From: a virus
Strand: one strand, 5' to 3'
DNA length: 61,889 nt
Virus record (IMG/VR): IMGVR_UViG_3300025110_000013
Coordinates: 1-61,889 of that record
Both the position numbers and the translations under genes were made by a program. The notes under the pieces were generated by a model. That model made no database searches and was not told the origin of the DNA. It saw only the letters and a program-made list of their open reading frames with translations. This document shows, in pieces, positions 6,156-15,425 of this stretch (position 1 is the first letter of the stretch; each line of letters begins with the position of its first letter).

Positions 6156-7690
6156 ACTTTACTGAGGAAGAAGTCCAGCAAATGTTGGACAATTTGGACA
6201 TTTATACGCCAGAAGAGGTCGCAGAGATCAATACGCTGGTGGATGAGCTTGCGTCACGCAGAAAAAACCAAGCAGCGTACGATGATTTGATTGAATTTTG
6301 CAAAAGAATGCAGTCGGATTTCATTGTAGGTAAACATCACAGGCTGTTGGCCGATATGCTCATGGATATTGAGCAGGGGCAGAAGGATAGAATCTGTGTC
6401 AACATCCCGCCACGGCACGGTAAGTCTAATTTAGTGTCAATTATGTACCCAGCGTGGTTTTTAGGGCGAAATCCCAATAAAAAGGTGATGATGGTGTCCC
6501 ATACCACGGATTTGGCGGTAGATTTTGGCCGTAAAGTCCGTAATTTGATCGCTACAGACGAATATAAAGAGATATTCCCCACGGTTAGCCTAGCAATAGA
6601 CTCTAAGTCAGCGGGTAGGTGGAATACGAACGTGGGTGGCGAATACTACGCCTGTGGTATTGGTTCATCCATCGCGGGTCGTGGTGCGGATCTGTTGTTG
6701 GTAGATGACCCTCACTCGGAACAGGACGTAATTAACGGGAATTTTGAGGTATTTGCGAAAGCTTACGATTGGTTCACGTTCGGTGCCCGTACTCGTCTGA
6801 TGCCCGGAGGTCGTGTAGCGATTATCCAGACCCGTTGGCATATGGACGACCTGACAGGGCGTGTGACTAAAGACATGACGAACAATGAGCGGGCCGATCA
6901 GTATGAGGTGGTGGAGTTTCCCGCTATATTGGACACGACAGATAAGGAGAGTGGGGAGTCTATACAGAAACCCCTGTGGCCGGAGTTTTTTGATCTGGAC
7001 GCGTTATTAAGAACAAAAGCGTCTATGCCGGTCTTTCAATGGAACGCCCAGTATCAGCAGGAGCCTACCGCAGAAGAGGCTGCGTTGGTGAAAAGAGAGT
7101 GGTGGCAGATATGGACTCCTGAAGATCCGCCTTCCTGTGAGTATTTAATTATGTCTCTGGATGCCGCAGCCGAGACTCATAACCGTGCAGACTATACGGC
7201 CCTCACTACGTGGGGGGTGTTTATGAATGAAGAGACCGATTCGTATAATATTATCTTGCTAAATAGTATAAAAAAGCGTATGGAGTTCCCTGAGTTAAAA
7301 GAGCTGGCGATGGATGAGTACGCTGGGTGGGAGCCGGACGCGTTTATTGTGGAGAAAAAGAGTGCGGGAACAGCCCTTTATCAAGAGATGAGGCGCATGG
7401 GATTGCCTGTACAAGAGTATACCCCTCACAGGGGGTCTGGTGATAAACTAGCGCGGCTAAACTCAGTAGCAGACATCGTAGCGTCTGGTATATGCTGGGT
7501 TCCTGAAACGAGGTGGGCTGAAGAGGTAATTGAAGAGATTGCAGGATTCCCGTTTATGAGCCATGATGACTTGGTTGACTCCACGGTTATGGCATTAATG
7601 CGCTTCAGGCAGGGCGGCTTTATTCGTCTGCCAAGTGATGAACCGGAAGAAACGGTCTACTTTAAACAACGTAGAGGCGGGTATTACTAA
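6137..7690 (+). CDS. terL: Terminase large subunit
   Basis: This 517-residue protein is the motor ATPase and nuclease that packages DNA through the portal. The ATPase half has a Walker A-like VNIPPRHGKSN at about residues 90-100 and a Walker B motif LLLVDDPHSEQD near 190-201. The C-terminal RNase H-like nuclease half starts with SLDAAAETHNRADYTAL (about residues 340-356) and has later acidic residues in DAFIVEKKSAG and SHDDLVDSTVMAL. Length and motif order are normal for the family. It overlaps the small subunit gene and abuts the portal gene by one base (TAATG), so the three are translationally coupled. Confidence 0.93.
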   Translation: MSEPALDFTEEEVQQMLDNLDIYTPEEVAEINTLVDELASRRKNQAAYDDLIEFCKRMQSDFIVGKHHRLLADMLMDIEQGQKDRICVNIPPRHGKSNLVSIMYPAWFLGRNPNKKVMMVSHTTDLAVDFGRKVRNLIATDEYKEIFPTVSLAIDSKSAGRWNTNVGGEYYACGIGSSIAGRGADLLLVDDPHSEQDVINGNFEVFAKAYDWFTFGARTRLMPGGRVAIIQTRWHMDDLTGRVTKDMTNNERADQYEVVEFPAILDTTDKESGESIQKPLWPEFFDLDALLRTKASMPVFQWNAQYQQEPTAEEAALVKREWWQIWTPEDPPSCEYLIMSLDAAAETHNRADYTALTTWGVFMNEETDSYNIILLNSIKKRMEFPELKELAMDEYAGWEPDAFIVEKKSAGTALYQEMRRMGLPVQEYTPHRGSGDKLARLNSVADIVASGICWVPETRWAEEVIEEIAGFPFMSHDDLVDSTVMALMRFRQGGFIRLPSDEPEETVYFKQRRGGYY

Positions 7691-10152
7691 TGGCGATTGA
7701 GAAAGGATTATATGCGGCACCTGATGGGTTAGAGGGTGAGTTACTGTCTAGGGAAGAGCAAGAGCTAGAAATTGAGATCGTTAACCCTGACATGGTGACA
7801 CTCGATGATGGCAGTGTAGAGATCACGATAGTACCCGGTTCAGGGATGGAAGGAGAGATGTCCTTCGATATGAATCTAGCTGATGTGCTAGATGAAAGTG
7901 ACTTAAATGAGTTATCTCAAGAGATTCTTGGTTCTATAGACGCAGATATAGATAGCCGCAAAGATTGGGCGGATACGTTTGTTAAAGGACTAGATGTACT
8001 TGGGTTTAAGTACGAAGAAAGAACAGAACCGTGGGAAGGGGCTTGTGGAGTTTACTCTACGGTCTTAGCAGAAGCGGCCATACGTTTCCAAGCGGAGACA
8101 ATGAGTGAGACCTTTCCAGCAGCAGGGCCAGTACGGACTAAAATCCTTGGGGAAGAAACGAAGGACAAGGAAGATGCTTCGTTAAGAGTTAAGGCGGATA
8201 TGAACTATGAGCTAACTGAGCGCATGGTTGAGTACCGCCCTGAACATGAGCGTCTACTGTATAGCCTTGGTCTGGCAGGATCAGCATTTAAGAAAGTATA
8301 TTTTGATCCGAACTTGGGTAGACAGGTCGCTGTCTATATCCCTGCTGAAGATGTGATAATTCCTTACGGAGCGTCGAACATTGAGACAGCAGAGCGTGTC
8401 ACCCACGTTATGCGTAAGACTAAGAATGATCTTAAGAAACTACAGGTTAGTGGGTTCTACCGAGATTTTGATTTAGGTGATCCGCAGCCGTTTCATACTG
8501 ACATAGAGAAAGCCAAGGCAGAAGAAGGCGGATTCTCTTTAACTGATGATAATCGGTTTGCAGTTTACGAAATCCATGCAGATTTAATTATTGAAGGGTT
8601 GGATGACTCTGAAGATGAAATTGCAAAGCCTTACGTTGTTACGATAGAGAAAGGTTCAGGTGAAGTATTAGGCATCCGTAGAAATTGGAATCCTGACGAC
8701 CAACTTACTTTAAAACGCCAGCATTTCGTACATTATGTTTATGTCCCCGGCTTTGGATTCTACGGGTTAGGGTTGATACATATAATAGGGGGGTACGCGA
8801 AAGCGGGTACGTCTCTTATACGGCAGTTGGTGGATGCAGGGACACTATCTAATCTTCCGGGTGGTTTAAAGGCCCGTGGCTTACGTATTAAAGGGGATGA
8901 TACCCCGATAGAGCCGGGTGAGTTTAAAGATGTAGATGTCCCGTCAGGAAGTATCCGCGACAACATTATGACGCTTCCTTACAAGGAACCGAGTCAGACT
9001 CTACTAGCACTCCTTAATCAGATTACTACAGAAGGTAGACGGTTAGGGGCAATTAGTGACATGAATATCTCTGATATGTCAGCTAATGCGCCGGTAGGTA
9101 CGACTCTGGCGTTGTTAGAACGCACCCTCAAGCCTATGGCAGCGGTACAGGCACGCGTCCACTACGCGATGAAGCAAGAGTTTAAATTGCTTAAAGCGAT
9201 TATAGAGGAGTATGCGCCCGCAGAGTACGGGTATGAGCCGGTACGAGGGGAAGTTAGCGCACGACAGGCAGATTACGCGTTAGTGGATGTAATTCCTGTT
9301 AGTGATCCTAATAGTTCCACAATGGCACAGCGGGTAGTTCAGTATCAAGCTGTCCTACAAATGTCTCAATCTGCACCTCAGATATATGATTTGCCGCAGT
9401 TACACAGACAGATGATCGAGGTGTTAGGGGTTAAGAACGCGGATAAGTTAGTGCCCACGGAAGATGATGCCAAACCGACAGATCCTGTTAGTGAGAATAT
9501 GGACGCGTTGATTGGTAAACCGATGAAAGCGTTTATCTACCAAGACCATGACGCTCATATCGCAACTCACCAAGCGTTTATACAAGATCCTATGATTGCT
9601 CAAACCATTGGGCAGAACCCACAAGCGCAACAGATTATGGCGTCCTTACAGGCGCATATAGCAGAGCACCTTGGGTTTAGATACCGCAAGCAAATAGAAG
9701 AGAAGTTAGGTGTACCATTACCGGCACCCAACGAAGAGATGCCGGAAGATATGGAAGTTAATCTGGCAAGGTTGGTGGCTGATGCTGGTAAACAGCTTAC
9801 ACAGGCCCATCAACAAGCGGCAGCGCAGCAACAAGCCCAGCAGCAAGCACAAGATCCTTTGGTGCAGATGCAACAAGCTGAGTTGCAGCTTAAAGGTCAG
9901 GAAGCGCAACGCAAAGCGCAGAAAGATCAGGCAGATATACAACTTAAAGCAGCAGAACTGGAAAGGAAGACCAAGAAGGATCAGGCAGATGCTGCGGTAG
10001 ATATGGAACAACTTAAGTTGGACAGGGAAGAGCTGGTTATCGATGCGAAAAAATCAGGCGTGAAAATGGCGGCTGATCGACGTAGAGATAATACCAAATC
10101 GGATTTGGACTTACTTAAAGTAATGAATGAGGGCAAAAAAGGTAAAGAATAA
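7690..10152 (+). CDS. Portal protein
   Basis: This 820-residue protein directly follows the terminase gene. The body (about 80-640) matches the portal type of short-tailed phages. Examples are the segment WEGACGVYSTVLAEAAIRF near 116 and the conserved loop with TEGRRLGAISDMN near 438-450. After about residue 680 comes an unusual Gln/Ala/Lys-rich coiled coil of some 130 residues, with runs such as HQQAAAQQQAQQQAQ. The protein forms the ring at the unique vertex for DNA entry and exit. The long C-terminal coiled coil would project into the capsid or form a barrel. Start ATG overlaps the terL stop. Confidence 0.88.
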   Translation: MAIEKGLYAAPDGLEGELLSREEQELEIEIVNPDMVTLDDGSVEITIVPGSGMEGEMSFDMNLADVLDESDLNELSQEILGSIDADIDSRKDWADTFVKGLDVLGFKYEERTEPWEGACGVYSTVLAEAAIRFQAETMSETFPAAGPVRTKILGEETKDKEDASLRVKADMNYELTERMVEYRPEHERLLYSLGLAGSAFKKVYFDPNLGRQVAVYIPAEDVIIPYGASNIETAERVTHVMRKTKNDLKKLQVSGFYRDFDLGDPQPFHTDIEKAKAEEGGFSLTDDNRFAVYEIHADLIIEGLDDSEDEIAKPYVVTIEKGSGEVLGIRRNWNPDDQLTLKRQHFVHYVYVPGFGFYGLGLIHIIGGYAKAGTSLIRQLVDAGTLSNLPGGLKARGLRIKGDDTPIEPGEFKDVDVPSGSIRDNIMTLPYKEPSQTLLALLNQITTEGRRLGAISDMNISDMSANAPVGTTLALLERTLKPMAAVQARVHYAMKQEFKLLKAIIEEYAPAEYGYEPVRGEVSARQADYALVDVIPVSDPNSSTMAQRVVQYQAVLQMSQSAPQIYDLPQLHRQMIEVLGVKNADKLVPTEDDAKPTDPVSENMDALIGKPMKAFIYQDHDAHIATHQAFIQDPMIAQTIGQNPQAQQIMASLQAHIAEHLGFRYRKQIEEKLGVPLPAPNEEMPEDMEVNLARLVADAGKQLTQAHQQAAAQQQAQQQAQDPLVQMQQAELQLKGQEAQRKAQKDQADIQLKAAELERKTKKDQADAAVDMEQLKLDREELVIDAKKSGVKMAADRRRDNTKSDLDLLKVMNEGKKGKE

Positions 10153-10154
10153 CT

Positions 10155-10352
10155 ATGGCAAAAACCATCTTTGATGTGCTTAAAGAAAAAATCGAGGAAG
10201 ATAAAGCCTCTGCATTAGAATTTCTTGGTGGTGGGGGAGCTAAAGACTACTCCCAGTACTCAGAAGTAACAGGTTTAATTCGGGGTCTACAAACCTGTTT
10301 AGGATACATAGATGACCTCTCGCGTAATTATTTGGAAGATGACGATGGCTAA
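10155..10352 (+). CDS. Small hypothetical protein, 65 aa
   Basis: This small acidic protein lies between portal and GroES-like genes, overlapping the latter by 8 bp. The segment EVTGLIRGLQTCLGYIDDL is helical, and similar short proteins sit after the portal in related phages. Function is unknown, but its position argues for a role in head assembly. Confidence 0.75.
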   Translation: MAKTIFDVLKEKIEEDKASALEFLGGGGAKDYSQYSEVTGLIRGLQTCLGYIDDLSRNYLEDDDG

Positions 10353-10725
10353 AGCAGCAAAATCAGTAGAGATGATGGAACAGGAACTTGAGGAACAACT
10401 ACCGAAACCTGTAGGTTATAGAGTGTTAGTAGCACTTCCCAATATCGAAGAGACTTTTGATGGTTCTGACCTGATAAAAGCAAACACGACCAAACACCAT
10501 GAGTACATTATGTCCATAATAGGGCTTGTAGTGGATATGGGTAGCGAGGCTTATGGAGATAAAGAAAGATTCTCCTCTGGGCCGTGGTGTAAACAAGGTG
10601 ATTATGTTATGTTTCGCGCCAATACGGGTACACGATTTACCGTAGGTGGGCAAGAATACCGTTTAATGAATGATGATTCTATCGAGGCAGTAGTAGCTGA
10701 TCCTCGTGGTGTACAGAGAGCATAG
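10345..10725 (+). CDS. GroES-like co-chaperonin
   Basis: The protein has 126 residues. From KPVGYRVLVALPNIEE (residue about 21) through GLVVDMGSEAYGD, GDYVMFRANTG and a final EAVVADP it follows the beta-barrel layout of Cpn10/GroES, including the region of the mobile loop (residues 37-50, less like bacterial GroES). Phage homologues such as T4 gp31 cap host GroEL to fold the capsid protein. Its place between portal and scaffold/capsid supports that. No GroEL gene is present, so it must pair with the host chaperonin. I chose ATG 10345 rather than 10312 because the latter lies deep inside the preceding gene. Confidence 0.78.
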   Translation: MAKAAKSVEMMEQELEEQLPKPVGYRVLVALPNIEETFDGSDLIKANTTKHHEYIMSIIGLVVDMGSEAYGDKERFSSGPWCKQGDYVMFRANTGTRFTVGGQEYRLMNDDSIEAVVADPRGVQRA

Positions 10726-10735
10726 GAGGTAAAAC

Positions 10736-11755
10736 ATGGCATTTCAAAAAGTAGAATACTCATTTCCAGAGGGCGAAGAGAAAGAATCGGTGGACACAGA
10801 TATAGAAATAGAAGACTCTGGTGCTATTGAAGTAGACATTTCAGGTAAAGCGCCAGAACCTGAAGCAAAAGAAGAGACGGTTGAAGAAGCTGTAGATATA
10901 GAGGTGGTTGATGACACCCCTAAAGCGGATCGAAACCGTAAACCTTCAGATCCTCCGACAGAGGTTACAGACGAAGAATTAGAGGAGTATTCTGAAAAGG
11001 TACGTAATCGTATAAAGCATTTTAGTAAAGGCTACCATGATGAACGTCGTGCTAAAGAATCTGCCCAACGGGAGAAAGACGAATTAGAACGTCTTGCTCA
11101 ACGACTTGTTGATGAAAACAAGGAATTAAAAGGCAGTGTAACTAAAAACCAAAATGCGTTATTAGAGCAAGCCAAAAAGAATACGACCGCTGAATTAGAG
11201 CAAGCGAAACAAGAATACCGCAGCGCACATGAGGTAGGTGATACAGATGCGCTGCTTAATGCTCAAGAGAAACTAACTACTGCTAAATTAAGGGCAGACA
11301 AGTTAGATAATTTTGAAATACCTTCTTTACAGGAAGACGAAACTCCTGTACAACAAGGCGAATACGACACCCGTACGCAGAATGTCGAACGTGATGTAAA
11401 AGCCGAGGAGTGGGCAGAAGCTAACCCTTGGTTTAATACAGACGATGAGATGCGTGGATACGCATACGGGTTGCATACTAAACTCATTAAAGGAGGAGTT
11501 GATCCACAAAGTGACGAATACTATGAGACTATTGATTCTCGTATGCGAACGACATTCCCTGATTACTTTCAGGAAGAACCGGAAGTTGAGAAACCGAAGC
11601 GACAATCTAACGTGGTTGCACCCGCTACGCGGAGCACAGCACCTAAAAAGGTGAAACTAACGCAAACACAAGTGGCCCTCGCCAATAGGCTTGGAGTTCC
11701 ACTAGAAGAATACGCCAAACAGGCTGCACTTGAAGAGAGGAGACAAAATGGCTGA
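10736..11755 (+). CDS. Capsid scaffolding-like protein
   Basis: This 339-residue protein is very acidic in the first 80 residues. A long charged coiled coil follows (about 90-210, rich in Glu/Lys/Arg/Gln), then a globular part and a basic C terminus. This composition, with its position before the capsid gene, is typical of scaffolding proteins that line the procapsid and leave it during packaging. There is no protease signature. AGGAGGTAAAAC before the ATG is a strong ribosome binding site, fitting a highly made protein. Confidence 0.72.
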   Translation: MAFQKVEYSFPEGEEKESVDTDIEIEDSGAIEVDISGKAPEPEAKEETVEEAVDIEVVDDTPKADRNRKPSDPPTEVTDEELEEYSEKVRNRIKHFSKGYHDERRAKESAQREKDELERLAQRLVDENKELKGSVTKNQNALLEQAKKNTTAELEQAKQEYRSAHEVGDTDALLNAQEKLTTAKLRADKLDNFEIPSLQEDETPVQQGEYDTRTQNVERDVKAEEWAEANPWFNTDDEMRGYAYGLHTKLIKGGVDPQSDEYYETIDSRMRTTFPDYFQEEPEVEKPKRQSNVVAPATRSTAPKKVKLTQTQVALANRLGVPLEEYAKQAALEERRQNG

Positions 11756-12197
11756 GAACAGACTAAATCGTGAAAACACTACTCGGGAAAAGAATGTCCG
11801 AAAGCGAGCTTGGCAGCGTCCAGAGACGTTACCATCACCTACGCCACAAGACGGATATGAGTTTCACTGGGTTCGTGTTAGCACACAGGGACTGGTCGAT
11901 GCTACTAATGTTTCTTCTAAGTTACGTGAAGGTTGGGAACCCTGTTTAGCAAAGGATCACCCCGAGATTACGATGGTCACTGTAGAGCAAGAACGCTTTG
12001 CAGATAATGTTGTAATCGGTGGATTGATGCTTTGTAAGGCTCCAAGAGAATTGGTCGAAGAACGTAATGAGTACTTTGACCAGCAAACACAATCTCAAAT
12101 GGCCTCTGTGGATAACAACCTAATGCGCGAAAATGATGCTCGTATGCCTCTATTTAATGATAGGCAATCGAAAGTCACTTTCGGACAAGGCAATTAA
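11748..12197 (+). CDS. Virion structural protein, 149 aa
   Basis: This protein starts at ATG 11748 (GAGAGGAGACAAA upstream), overlapping the scaffold stop by 8 bp. A basic N terminus (KNVRKRAWQRPETLP) is followed by GYEFHWVRVSTQGLVDATNV, a pattern I associate with conserved capsid-adjacent proteins of marine short-tailed phages. Function is not defined. It may be a head protein or a scaffold partner. Confidence 0.72.
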   Translation: MAENRLNRENTTREKNVRKRAWQRPETLPSPTPQDGYEFHWVRVSTQGLVDATNVSSKLREGWEPCLAKDHPEITMVTVEQERFADNVVIGGLMLCKAPRELVEERNEYFDQQTQSQMASVDNNLMRENDARMPLFNDRQSKVTFGQGN

Positions 12198-12222
12198 ACA
12201 TTTTAGTTTTTAGAGGTTAATT

Positions 12223-12822
12223 ATGGCATATCCTACTGTTGATGCCCCTTACGGACTAAAGCCGGTTAATTTAATCGGTGGGCAAGTTTTTGCTGGGTCT
12301 ACTCGTCAGATAAAAATCGCTTCCAACTACGGCACCGCTATTTTCTATGGTGATGTTGTTAAGTATGCAAACGATGGTACTCTGAACATTGACTCTGGCA
12401 CGACTACTGCCACTCCTATCGGGGTTTTTCTTGGGTGTACGTACACTGATCCTTCTACTAGTCAACTGACATTTAGGCAATCATATCCTGCAAGCACTGT
12501 TGCAAGTGATATTATGGCTTATGTGCTAGATGATCCTGACGCACTATTTAAAGTAGCTGCGGTATCAGGTACAACGACTGTAGCTGGTTACGGACGTACT
12601 ATCGTAAACAATAACGTATCATTGGTTCAAAATACTGGATCAAGTGTTACGGGTAATTCCAAAGTTGGTATTCTCGGTAGCTCCGCTGCAACTACTGCCA
12701 CTCTCCCTATCAGGATTGTTGATGTAGTTCCAGATACTGCTACCGCGTCAGATACCTTTGTTGAATTTATAGTTAAGTTCAACTTTGGGGATCACCAATA
12801 TTATAACGCTACTGGCGTATAG
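12223..12822 (+). CDS. Capsid-associated / decoration-type protein, 199 aa
   Basis: This protein is beta-rich, small-residue-rich (Gly, Thr, Ser, Val) and lies between scaffold and capsid genes. Motifs such as DAPYGLKPVNLIGGQ and FLGCTYTDP are typical of small structural proteins of this phage type. A trimeric decoration or head-stabilising role is likely from composition and position. No catalytic residues are visible. Confidence 0.72.
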   Translation: MAYPTVDAPYGLKPVNLIGGQVFAGSTRQIKIASNYGTAIFYGDVVKYANDGTLNIDSGTTTATPIGVFLGCTYTDPSTSQLTFRQSYPASTVASDIMAYVLDDPDALFKVAAVSGTTTVAGYGRTIVNNNVSLVQNTGSSVTGNSKVGILGSSAATTATLPIRIVDVVPDTATASDTFVEFIVKFNFGDHQYYNATGV

Positions 12823-12834
12823 GAGTAATTTAAT

Positions 12835-13743
12835 ATGGCTATTTCTCGCGCCCAACTATTAAAGGAACTCCTACCCGGACTAAACGCTTTGTTTGGTATG
12901 GAGTACGCTAAGTATGGGGAAGAGCATAAGGAGATTTTTGAATCAGAATCTTCTGACCGTTCTTTTGAAGAAGAAACCAAACTGTCCGGTTTCTCTGCTG
13001 CACCTGTTAAGAACGAAGGCTCTGCCATCGAGTATGACAATGCACAGGAAGCATGGACTGCTAGGTACAATCACGAAACTGTGGCTATGGGCTTTAGTGT
13101 TACAGAAGAGGCTATCGAAGATAACCTTTATGACTCACTATCGTCTCGCTACACTAAAGCTTTGGCTCGCGCTATGGCGTACACCAAGCAAGTAAAAGGT
13201 GCTTCAATTTTGAACAACGCTTTTGCTGCTGGTACTACCTATGGTGATGGTCAGACTTTGTGTTCCACGGCTCACCCGTTAGTATCTGGAGGCACAAACT
13301 CTAATCGTCCTACTACAGCATCTGACCTTAACGAGACTTCATTAGAAGCCGCAGTTATTCAGATTGCCGGATGGACTGACGAAAGAAGCCTTCTTATCGC
13401 GGCACGACCCACTAAACTCATTATCCCACCCGCATTGCAATTCGTTGCGACTCGGTTGTTGGAGACTGAGGGTAGGGTTAGTACGGCAGATAATGACATC
13501 AACGCATTACGTAATAATGGTTCAATCCCAGAGGGATACGCAATTAACCATTATCTTACCGATACTGATGCGTGGTTTGTTATGACTGACATACCTAATG
13601 GTCTAAAGCACTTTACTCGTACACCAATGTCTACATCTATGGATGCTGACTTTGATACGGGTAATAGTCGTTACAAGGCCAGAGAGCGATACTCGTTTGG
13701 GGTAAGTGATCCACTTGGGATTTTTGGATCGCCCGGAGCGTAA
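12835..13743 (+). CDS. Major capsid protein (Mu gpT-like)
   Basis: This 302-residue protein has the order of segments seen in Mu-gpT-type HK97-fold capsids. A helical N-arm (RAQLLKELLPGLNALFGMEY) comes first, then an E-loop-like region and GFSVTEEAIEDNLYDSL near 86-102. DERSLLIAARPTKLIIPPAL follows near 180-199, and a C-terminal DNSRYKARERYSFG-like segment ends the protein. No protease or cleavage site is evident. A strong terminator follows at once, which probably sets high expression of the capsid part of the transcript. AGGAGTAATTTA precedes the ATG. Confidence 0.88.
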   Translation: MAISRAQLLKELLPGLNALFGMEYAKYGEEHKEIFESESSDRSFEEETKLSGFSAAPVKNEGSAIEYDNAQEAWTARYNHETVAMGFSVTEEAIEDNLYDSLSSRYTKALARAMAYTKQVKGASILNNAFAAGTTYGDGQTLCSTAHPLVSGGTNSNRPTTASDLNETSLEAAVIQIAGWTDERSLLIAARPTKLIIPPALQFVATRLLETEGRVSTADNDINALRNNGSIPEGYAINHYLTDTDAWFVMTDIPNGLKHFTRTPMSTSMDADFDTGNSRYKARERYSFGVSDPLGIFGSPGA

Positions 13744-13759
13744 TACGCAGATCGAAGAT

Positions 13760-13786
13760 GGGGGTACTTGTTACCCCCTTTTTTTT
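13760..13786 (+). terminator. Rho-independent terminator after capsid gene
   Basis: GGGGGTA-CTTGT-TACCCCC is followed by eight T residues. Downstream late genes are in the same direction, so read-through or a new promoter between 13787 and 13854 must serve them. Confidence 0.9.
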
Positions 13787-13854
13787 GTTATAAGATCAGG
13801 TTTGCCCTGACAGTTACATACCGTAGCTGACACTAGCCAAGACAGGAGACAAAC

Positions 13855-14475
13855 ATGGCTGTTACTACCTTTTCAGGCCCAGTTCGCTCGCAGAACGGGT
13901 TCCAACAAATTTCTAAAAACGCTACTACTGGAGCCGTTACGGTTACTAGTGGTGATAAAATGGCAGTTGAAGCCACTTCGGATGCTGGTATTGAAGGCAC
14001 CGCAGGAGTTTATGTAACTCAAGTTAATCGCTTAAAGAGTGATGTTGACACTAACGTAAATGTCGTTAAGACAACAATTATGATTGATCTTACAGGTTTA
14101 CGAGATGGTGGTACTGCTGGTGATATCATCGGTAAAGATGGTGACGGTGTAGCCTTTATTGGACAGGTTACCACTGCTAACCAAGGTACTGTATTCGGTG
14201 TAACCATGACTTGTGTAGAAACTCCTGCTGGCGGTGGCACAGACATAGATCTGTATTCTGCTACTGAAGGCACAGGTGTTAACGACACAGCGATTGGCGA
14301 CTTAACTGAAACTCAGATTATCAACGCTGGTGCTGCTTCCGCAGGGACTATGGTTGCTGGCGGGGACATCGCAGCAGACCAATACTTGTATTTAGTAGGC
14401 CAAGGCACAGGTCATGCTGCTTATACAGCGGGCCGGTTCCTGATTGAGATCACTGGGTACGACGTAGCATCATAA
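13855..14475 (+). CDS. Virion structural protein, 206 aa
   Basis: The protein is beta-rich, with many Gly/Thr/Ala (TTGAVTVTSGDKM, GAASAGTMVAGGD). No enzyme motif is seen. It is separated from the capsid gene by the terminator, has GACAGGAGACAAAC upstream, and is followed 10 bp later by a similar beta-rich gene. It is probably a minor head or decoration protein. The identity is not recognised. Confidence 0.72.
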   Translation: MAVTTFSGPVRSQNGFQQISKNATTGAVTVTSGDKMAVEATSDAGIEGTAGVYVTQVNRLKSDVDTNVNVVKTTIMIDLTGLRDGGTAGDIIGKDGDGVAFIGQVTTANQGTVFGVTMTCVETPAGGGTDIDLYSATEGTGVNDTAIGDLTETQIINAGAASAGTMVAGGDIAADQYLYLVGQGTGHAAYTAGRFLIEITGYDVAS

Positions 14476-14485
14476 GGAGGTAAGT

Positions 14486-15091
14486 ATGTCTTCTGACATT
14501 CAATCGACCTTTATAGAGGCCGCTACGGCAGATGCTGACGGGGTTTGTACTTCACAGACTCCATCCGGGGCTGGTAACCTCACTATAAACGGTACGTTAG
14601 CAGATGGCGGGGCGGTTACATTTGACCAGCCTCGACAAATTACTGTTACAGGCGGTAGCGATGAGTCTGGTAAAACATTTACTGTTACAGGTACGGATGA
14701 AACAGGCACTGCTGTTTCAGAAGTAATTACAGGCCCAAATGCTACTACTGTCACTAGTACAGGTTATTTTGCAACCATTAGCCAGATTGCTGTATCAGCA
14801 GCAACTGCTGGGGCCATAACAGTGGGTTCTGCGGCTACCATAGCGGCTCCTATCTTTAGAGGTAGGCTACGGCTTCGTGGTATGTATGTGGTCAATACAG
14901 GTTCAGCAGGGACTATTACGTTCAGGCAGACCTCGGCTACAGGCGCAATTAAAATGCAATTTAATACGGTATCTTCAGCCAATACGACTCAGTATCCTGA
15001 TGTACCGGATGATGGGCTATTGTTTGTGAGTGGCGGGTATGTCTTGTACACACAAACACACTTGTCTTCTATGACGTTATTTTATTCGTAG
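14486..15091 (+). CDS. Virion structural protein, 201 aa
   Basis: The protein has beta-sandwich-like composition with ITVTGGSDESGKTFTVTGTDETG near 50-72, which resembles Ig-like surface domains. A role as capsid or tail surface protein is likely. It has AAGGAGGTAAGT upstream. Confidence 0.72.
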   Translation: MSSDIQSTFIEAATADADGVCTSQTPSGAGNLTINGTLADGGAVTFDQPRQITVTGGSDESGKTFTVTGTDETGTAVSEVITGPNATTVTSTGYFATISQIAVSAATAGAITVGSAATIAAPIFRGRLRLRGMYVVNTGSAGTITFRQTSATGAIKMQFNTVSSANTTQYPDVPDDGLLFVSGGYVLYTQTHLSSMTLFYS

Positions 15092-15094
15092 AAG

Positions 15095-15424
15095 ATGCGT
15101 AGCTATTACAGAACTGGCGGGCAGGTTAAGCGTAGGAAGGCTGCAAAACGCAAACCAGATGATATGCCCGCTAGGAACAAAAAGAATTTTCGTTCTACTA
15201 AAAGTGGAGCGGGGATGACTAAAAAAGGAGTCGCAGCTTACCGAAGGAAGAACCCCGGAAGTAAGCTACAGACTGCTGTGACGGAAGATAAACCGAAAGG
15301 TAAACGAGCAGCACGAAGAAAGTCTTATTGTGCTCGCTCTGCGGGTCAGATGAAAAAATTCCCTAAAGCAGCTAAAGATCCTAATTCTAGGTTGCGACAG
15401 GCGCGGAGACGGTGGAAATGTTAA
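15095..15424 (+). CDS. Basic DUF6321-like protein, 109 aa
   Basis: This very basic protein starts MRSYYRTGGQVKRRK. The second half, GMTKKGVAAYRRKNPGSKL through KSYCARSAGQMKKF, matches the pattern I know as DUF6321, common in marine phages. It could bind packaged DNA. The N-terminal RxYYxxGG motif recurs at the start of the 17019 gene. Confidence 0.75.
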   Translation: MRSYYRTGGQVKRRKAAKRKPDDMPARNKKNFRSTKSGAGMTKKGVAAYRRKNPGSKLQTAVTEDKPKGKRAARRKSYCARSAGQMKKFPKAAKDPNSRLRQARRRWKC

Positions 15425-15425
15425 T

